Origin: Archangium sp.
GTDB taxonomy: Bacteria; Myxococcota; Myxococcia; Myxococcales; Myxococcaceae
Direction: 5' to 3'
Length of the DNA: 17,467 nt
Assembly: GCA_016793585.1 (NCBI GenBank)
Contig: JAEUJR010001130.1
Location: 1-17,467 of the forward strand
A model generated the notes under the pieces. The model had not been told where the DNA came from. It ran no database searches and was given only the letters and a program-made list of their open reading frames with translations. This document shows positions 13,432-17,467 of this stretch, piece by piece; the stretch's first letter is position 1, and every line of letters starts with the position of its first letter. A program made the translations under genes and the position numbers.

Positions 13432-14861
13432 GCGAGCGGAACCGAAAGGGTGAAGACCGTTCGACCCGGCGTCGACTCGAGCACCAGCGCGCCGCCGTTC
13501 GCCTCCACCAGCTTGCGCGCGAGCGGCAACCCCAGGCCCGTGCCCTTCTCTCTCGTGGTGAAGAACGGCTCGAAGATGCGCGCTTGCAGCTCGGCCGCGA
13601 TGCCCGGGCCTTCGTCTTTCACCTCGAGCACGCCCTTGGCGCCGTCGATGCGGCCCGTCACCTGCACGCGCTGCCCCGGCTTCGACACCTGCAGCGCGTT
13701 CTTCACCAGGTTCACGAGCGCGCTCGTCAGCAGACTCTCGTCACCGTCGAGACGAAACGACGGCACCTCGACCTCGAGCGCGACGCCCTTCGAGCTCGCC
13801 TCGGCCTGCAGGTGGCCCACCGCGCTCGAGACGAACTGCTTCGCGTCGAAGGGCGCCCTGGCCACCTTCTGCTCCCGCGCGAACGCGAGGAAGTCGTCGA
13901 CGATGCGCTTGAGGTAGTCGAGCTCGCGCCGAATGCGGGCGAGGTGCTCGAGCGAGTCGGCGAGGTTCGGTGACGCGCTCTTGAGCTCTTCGTCGAGCAG
14001 GCCCGAGAACAGCTCGATGCCGCCGAGGGGGTTCTTCACCTCGTGCGCCACGCCGCCGAGCATCATCTTGAGCTGACGGTCACGGCTCTCGAGGCCCGCG
14101 CGCATCAGCTCGAGCTCGCGCGACAGGGCCGACACCTCGACCGTCTTCGCGTCGGTCGTCACCTTCGACGTCAGGTCTCCGCTGCCAATCGCCTGCGCGG
14201 CCCGCACGAGCGACTCGAGCGGCCGAGACACCTGCCGCGCCGAGAGCACCGCCGCGAAGAACAGCAGCAACAACGTCAGCGCCGACAGCCCGATGAACGC
14301 GTTGCGCAGGTCTGCGAGCGGCCCGAAGAACGCCGCGCTGCCCTCGACGGCGACGACGGCCACCACCTTTCCGTCCTGCAGAATCGGCGCGTAGCCCGTC
14401 TTGTAGAAGTTGCCGTCGGTGCCCTTGAACAACACCTGCGAGGCGTTGCGGTGGCCAGCGAAGACCAGCTCGAGCTCGAGCGCGTCACGCAGCAACTCAG
14501 GCACCTCGGCGCCTGGAGGAAGCCCGCCTCCGACGTCGAGCCTCGCGCGTCGATCGCCGTCGAACACGAAGATGCGCCGCGTCCCCGACGCCTGCTGCAT
14601 CGCCTCCACCGTCTTCTTCAGCGACCGCCAGGTGCGGCTGCCTTCGCCCTGCGCGTCTTCGGCGGTGAGCGACAACACGCGCTCGGCCGACAGCTGCGAA
14701 GCGACCGTCGCGGCCGTCGCCGACAAGGCCTCTCCGAGCTGCTGCTCGAGCACGTTGCGGCTGGTGCGAAAGACGAGGAACCCGCCGAACGCGAGCAACG
14801 CCAGCGTCGGAGCCAGGAAGGCCAGCAGCAGGCGGGCGCGCAGCGTCACGAAGCCATTCAA
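13413..14861 (-). CDS. Membrane sensor histidine kinase with periplasmic domain and HAMP
   Basis: A 482-residue membrane kinase. Membrane helix 1 at about 10-31, a periplasmic sensor region of roughly 150 residues (35-187) with IFVFDGDRRARLDVGG and a cache-like FYKTGYAPI/VVAVVAVEG pair of strands, helix 2 at about 189-207, then a HAMP linker. HisKA carries His273 in GVAHEVKNPLGG, a motif frequent in NtrB-like kinases. The HATPase has NLVKNALQ (Asn388), DEGPG (416-420) and GTGLGL. All key residues are present. The start is a TTG at 14861, 19 bases after the PilZ stop; a GTG at 14849 would remove four residues. No response regulator is adjacent; an NtrC-type regulator elsewhere is a guess. It is probably co-transcribed with the PilZ gene. 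Confidence 0.9.
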   Translation of the reverse strand: MNGFVTLRARLLLAFLAPTLALLAFGGFLVFRTSRNVLEQQLGEALSATAATVASQLSAERVLSLTAEDAQGEGSRTWRSLKKTVEAMQQASGTRRIFVFDGDRRARLDVGGGLPPGAEVPELLRDALELELVFAGHRNASQVLFKGTDGNFYKTGYAPILQDGKVVAVVAVEGSAAFFGPLADLRNAFIGLSALTLLLLFFAAVLSARQVSRPLESLVRAAQAIGSGDLTSKVTTDAKTVEVSALSRELELMRAGLESRDRQLKMMLGGVAHEVKNPLGGIELFSGLLDEELKSASPNLADSLEHLARIRRELDYLKRIVDDFLAFAREQKVARAPFDAKQFVSSAVGHLQAEASSKGVALEVEVPSFRLDGDESLLTSALVNLVKNALQVSKPGQRVQVTGRIDGAKGVLEVKDEGPGIAAELQARIFEPFFTTREKGTGLGLPLARKLVEANGGALVLESTPGRTVFTLSVPLAHSSTS

Positions 14862-14880
14862 CCCGAGCGCGCCCGGTGAG

Positions 14881-15246
14881 TCAGTTCTTCTTCGCCACCC
14901 TGCTCGCGACGATCTCCTCGATGAGCTCCATGGACTCGGCGTCGAAGTTGAGGAACTCGATGCCCATGCCGGCCACGCGGCCGGCGACTCCGGGCGGGTT
15001 CACGCGCACCACCCGGCCCATGCCTTCGATGAGTCGGCTGCCGTCTTTGAGCGAGAACTGCAGGTAGATGATGCTGCCTTCGTCCTTCGGCGTGTCGGTG
15101 CGAATGAACATGCCGCCGGCCGAGAGGTTCACCGAATACTCCGCGAGGAAGTCTTCGAAGGTGTTGAACCGGTACTGCACGAGCAGCGACAGGGCCGTTC
15201 TGGCGAAGCGGCGTTTCTCGGAACCGGGCCCATCGCTGTCGCTCAT
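14881..15246 (-). CDS. PilZ-domain protein (TIGR02266-like), likely c-di-GMP receptor
   Basis: A single-domain 121-residue PilZ protein. The c-di-GMP-binding motifs are present: Arg-x3-Arg (Arg12 and Arg16 in KRRFAR) and Asn-x-Ser-x2-Gly (Asn40, Ser42, Gly45 in NLSAGG), followed by MFIRTDTP, strands with IIYLQFSL, a GRVVRVN turn and GMGIEF (93-98). This is the order found in the TIGR02266 group of myxobacterial and Geobacter PilZ proteins. It probably changes conformation on binding c-di-GMP and acts on a partner protein. The ATG at 15246 has TACACT six bases upstream and no Shine-Dalgarno sequence. The sensor kinase gene follows after 19 bases, so the kinase may be the functional partner; this is inference. 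Confidence 0.92.
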   Translation of the reverse strand: MSDSDGPGSEKRRFARTALSLLVQYRFNTFEDFLAEYSVNLSAGGMFIRTDTPKDEGSIIYLQFSLKDGSRLIEGMGRVVRVNPPGVAGRVAGMGIEFLNFDAESMELIEEIVASRVAKKN

Positions 15247-15252
15247 GCCTCG

Positions 15253-15258
15253 AGTGTA
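15253..15258 (-). promoter_or_regulatory. Candidate -10 element of the PilZ-kinase operon
   Basis: TACACT on the minus strand ends six bases before the PilZ ATG. No good -35 match is seen at 16-18 bases upstream. The divergent gap of 72 bases (15247-15318) also holds a short palindrome, TCGTC-GT-GACGA at 15284-15295, which could be an operator or chance. Confidence 0.35.
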
Positions 15259-15304
15259 ACGCCGGGGTGGCGCGTATGCCGCTTCGTCGTGACGAGCGTC
15301 TGCG

Positions 15305-15310
15305 TAAAGT
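15305..15310 (+). promoter_or_regulatory. Candidate -10 element of the tail-anchored-protein cassette
   Basis: TAAAGT lies eight bases before the ATG at 15319, and no Shine-Dalgarno sequence is present. No convincing -35 element is visible. Spacing matches that of three other genes in the window, which is the main support. Confidence 0.35.
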
Positions 15311-15318
15311 GAGCCTCG

Positions 15319-16224
15319 ATGGCCGTGACGGACCTGCTCAGAACCGTGCGCTCGGGTGGACCCCAGGCCCGGGTCGCTGCGACCTCGCTCCTCGACACGG
15401 CGCGCGCGGGTGGGCTGCGACCCAACGAAGCCGCCGAGGTGAAGCAGCTCATCGCCGAGCCCGCCCTGCAGGACGTCTTTCGTGACGGGCTCGGGGCCTC
15501 GCTCAAGGACGCGTTGACGGGCGGTGGAGCCCCCGTTCGTGACGTGAAGGCACTGCTGCCGAACCCGAAGTCGCTCACCGACGGCAAGACGCTGGGCCAG
15601 CGCTTCGGCGCCGATCTCACGCTGATGAAGCAGCAGCTCGAAGACCCGCGCGTTTCGAAAGACGAGCAGGCCGAGCGGTTGATGGAGTTCTTCGGCGCCT
15701 ACGCCGAGCGCTTCGTCGACCTCGCCCACCCGCTGCCCGATTCGCCCGTCACGCCGATGCGGCCCGAAGCGCAGGCGAAGGCGCTCAAGCAGTTCGAGAA
15801 GGCGCTCGCCGATGGTGGCTTCAAGGAGCTGGTCGATCGCAACACCGGCCGTGATGGCGTCGCGGTGGGCAAAGCGCTGCTCGACTCGAAGTCCGTCGAC
15901 GAGCTGCGCACGAAGCAGAAGGACCTCGCGCTCGAGGGCTCCCTCAAGCGGGACCCGACGAACCCGAACGCCGCGACGTCGATCGCCGTGAGCGCCGCCC
16001 ACGAGAAGCTGCTCAAACAGCAGAAGGAAGACGAAGAGAACGCGCACCGAAAAGGCCGGCGCGGCAAGCTGGGCAACAACATGTTGTGGAACGCGCTGCA
16101 CCTCTTCCGAGAAGGCGCCGAGACACCGGACGAGAAAGAGGCGCTCAACAAGCTGATCGTCACCGCAGGGCTGCTGCTGGTGTTCTTCGCCATCATCCTC
16201 ACCGTGTTGCTCATGACCATCTGA
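15319..16224 (+). CDS. Tail-anchored protein of unknown family
   Basis: A 301-residue protein that I do not recognise. There is no signal peptide. Residues 1-240 are predicted soluble, mostly helical and charged, with an EEDA-like acidic stretch (QQKEDEEN) followed by a basic cluster HRKGRRGK (243-250). A single hydrophobic segment at about 279-300 ends the protein, leaving at most one residue outside, so it should be anchored to the inner membrane by its C-terminus with the bulk in the cytoplasm. The ATG at 15319 is supported by the upstream TAAAGT. Its stop overlaps the next ATG by one base (TGATG), so it is coupled to the methyltransferase. Function unknown; a scaffold or regulator on the membrane is one possibility. 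Confidence 0.75.
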   Translation: MAVTDLLRTVRSGGPQARVAATSLLDTARAGGLRPNEAAEVKQLIAEPALQDVFRDGLGASLKDALTGGGAPVRDVKALLPNPKSLTDGKTLGQRFGADLTLMKQQLEDPRVSKDEQAERLMEFFGAYAERFVDLAHPLPDSPVTPMRPEAQAKALKQFEKALADGGFKELVDRNTGRDGVAVGKALLDSKSVDELRTKQKDLALEGSLKRDPTNPNAATSIAVSAAHEKLLKQQKEDEENAHRKGRRGKLGNNMLWNALHLFREGAETPDEKEALNKLIVTAGLLLVFFAIILTVLLMTI

Positions 16225-17141
16225 TGCGCGCCGACTGGCCAGAGCTGAGCGACCTGTTGCTCGACGTCGACCCCGAGACGCTCGCGCGGCGGCCCGTGAA
16301 GCGTGCCGACGTGAACGCGGTGCTCGAGCGGCACGGCATGCGGGTCGGGCGAAGGGTCGTCGACGCGATCCCCGGCGCCGAGGTGCTCGACCCGGCCGCC
16401 GTCGACGGCGTGCTGCTGCGATCGCACACCGAGCTGCAGCGGTTGTCGTTCGAGTTCCAGAACGGCGTGCGGTTGCTGCAGCTGTTGAGGCCGCTGTTGA
16501 ACGTCCTCCGCAGCACCGTGACGGAGCGCCCGTTGCGGATCGTCGACATCGGCTGCGGGCTCGGCTTCGTGGTGCGCTGGCTCGCGGCGTATGGCGAGCT
16601 GGGAGACGACGTCGAGCTGCTCGGGTGCGACTTCAACCCCGCGCTCATCGGCCTCGCGCAGAAGCTCACCGAAGAGGAAGGGCTGCGGTGCGAGTTCCGG
16701 GTGACGAACGCCTTCACGCTCGAGCGGCGCGCGCACGTGTTCCTCTCGACGGGCGTGCTGCACCACTTTCGCGGTGACGATCTCGGGCGGTTCTTTCAGC
16801 GGCAGGCGAACGCCGGCGCGAAGGCGTTGCTCCACTGCGACATCAAGGCCTCGTGGGCGGCGCCGCTCGGCTCGTGGATCTTTCATCGGGCGCGAATGCG
16901 GGAGCCCCTGGCCAGACACGATGGCGTCTTGTCGGCCGTTCGCGCGCACCCGCCAGCGGTGATGCTGGCCGCGGCGAAGTCACACGGGCGGCCGCTCGTC
17001 TATTCGGTGTTCGACGGCGCGTGGTCGCCGCTGCCGATCCTCCGCAGCCTCAACACGCTCGTGGGGCTCGACCCGACGCTCGCCGGGCCGTTCGTGTCGG
17101 CGCTGGGCAAGGCGAAAGCGCGCCTGGGAGCGCTGTCATGA
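16224..17141 (+). CDS. Class I SAM-dependent methyltransferase
   Basis: A 305-residue methyltransferase. Residues 1-100 form a helical N-terminal extension (with FEFQNGVRLLQLLRPLL before the core). Motif I is VDIGCGLGF (107-115), the acidic residue ending strand 2 is Asp136 in GCDFNP, and STGVLHHF (175-182) is the motif IV region, as in small-molecule methyltransferases. A final region (about 215-305) with LGSWIFHRARMREPLARHDG resembles no family I can name. The substrate is unknown. It starts at the ATG overlapping the stop of the tail-anchored gene by one base, and its own stop overlaps the next ATG by four bases (17138-17141), so the three genes are translationally coupled. Confidence 0.85.
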   Translation: MRADWPELSDLLLDVDPETLARRPVKRADVNAVLERHGMRVGRRVVDAIPGAEVLDPAAVDGVLLRSHTELQRLSFEFQNGVRLLQLLRPLLNVLRSTVTERPLRIVDIGCGLGFVVRWLAAYGELGDDVELLGCDFNPALIGLAQKLTEEEGLRCEFRVTNAFTLERRAHVFLSTGVLHHFRGDDLGRFFQRQANAGAKALLHCDIKASWAAPLGSWIFHRARMREPLARHDGVLSAVRAHPPAVMLAAAKSHGRPLVYSVFDGAWSPLPILRSLNTLVGLDPTLAGPFVSALGKAKARLGALS

Positions 17142-17467
17142 CGCCGTGGCTGCTTGGGTTGCTGGTGCTCGTCGATGGAACGCTCTGTGGTTTCCGCGCG
17201 GCGGCGGGCAGGAACCCACGCATTCGGTTGCGGGCGTACTACGCGTCATCGATGCGGCGCGGCGCGCTGGTGGCGGGGGCCGTCGTCGCCGGCTTCTTCG
17301 GCATCGCGATGGCCATGCGCAGTCACGCCGCCGACGACTGGAGCGCGCTGCTCGTCGCCGTCGATGCGATGATGCTCGTCTACGGCGTGTTCGCGACGTT
17401 GGTGCTCTCGGCGCTCGCGCTCTACCTCGCCGGCAGCTTCGACTTCGCGGTGCTCTCGTCGGTGCTG
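17138..17467 (+). CDS. Multi-pass membrane protein, cut by the right edge
   Basis: The first 110 residues of a protein that begins at an ATG overlapping the methyltransferase stop (ATGA) and stays open to the end of the window. It starts MTPWLLGLLVLVDG and has hydrophobic segments at about 3-14, 43-60 and 69-98, joined by a basic loop (GRNPRIRLRAYYASSMRRG). No family is recognised, and the C-terminus is missing. Another frame within this region (from 17154) is open for 72 codons but is Arg/Ser-rich and a shadow. Position shows that it belongs to the same operon as the tail-anchored protein and the methyltransferase. Confidence 0.75.
   Translation, partial: MTPWLLGLLVLVDGTLCGFRAAAGRNPRIRLRAYYASSMRRGALVAGAVVAGFFGIAMAMRSHAADDWSALLVAVDAMMLVYGVFATLVLSALALYLAGSFDFAVLSSVL

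Noticed and set aside
14043..14879. Open frame of 278 codons on the + strand opposite the sensor kinase
   Set aside because: It is rich in Arg, Gln, Glu and His without motifs and mirrors the codon bias of the kinase on the other strand.
1..17467. tRNA, rRNA, insertion sequence, phage, attachment site or origin
   Set aside because: No sequence with such features was recognised by reading; gaps between genes are too short to hold most of them, and no transposase or integrase motifs were seen.

Overview
The window looks like the chromosome of a high-GC myxobacterium (Myxococcota, probably the Cystobacterineae/Archangiaceae side). Evidence: strong G/C bias at third codon positions; a TIGR02265/DUF2378 protein (a myxobacterial paralogous family); a secreted protein with a (P/V)DAG linker and a C-terminal Cys-x-Cys / hydrophobic helix / Arg tail resembling MYXO-CTERM; a PilZ protein of the TIGR02266 type; and several multidomain histidine kinases. 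No rRNA, tRNA, insertion sequence, phage gene or CRISPR array was seen. Coding density is very high: the longest gap between genes is about 100 bases, and several genes overlap by 1 to 19 bases.

Layout. (a) 1-1416: the tail of a + strand gene and a hairpin terminator face a minus-strand pair, a TIGR02265 protein followed by an orphan MlaF-type ABC ATPase with two altered catalytic positions. (b) 1518-4933: a + strand run of a saccharopine-dehydrogenase-like oxidoreductase, a GAF protein related to free methionine sulfoxide reductase, a RimK/DcsG-like ATP-grasp ligase joined to it by an ATGA overlap, and a PAP2 phosphatase. (c) 4994-8288: a cytoplasmic hybrid histidine kinase (GAF-PAS-HisKA-HATPase-REC) and, one base later, a lamin-tail-domain lipoprotein. 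(d) 8322-9272: a DraG-type ADP-ribosylglycohydrolase just behind a perfect hairpin. (e) 11349-9263, minus strand: a four-gene operon of exported protein, DUF3592 membrane protein, METTL20-like methyltransferase and YkgJ-type cysteine-cluster protein. (f) 11410-13431: an MltF-like lytic transglycosylase with two solute-binding domains instead of one. (g) 15246-13413, minus strand: a PilZ protein and a membrane sensor kinase. (h) 15319 to the right edge: a coupled cassette of a tail-anchored protein of unknown family, a SAM methyltransferase and a multi-pass membrane protein cut by the window end.

How the genes fit together. Signalling (two histidine kinases, one PilZ c-di-GMP receptor candidate, one GAF protein) and cell-envelope functions (lytic transglycosylase, lipoprotein, PAP2 phosphatase, MlaF-like ATPase) dominate. 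No single classical pathway is encoded. The most unusual items are the duplicated sensor module of the MltF-like enzyme, the MlaF-like ATPase with Glu-to-Asp and His-to-Asn changes and no permease partner, the possible double lipid anchoring of the secreted protein, the right-edge cassette of unknown function, and a recurring TANNNT hexamer usually 8 bases before start codons that lack a Shine-Dalgarno sequence, which suggests leaderless transcription.
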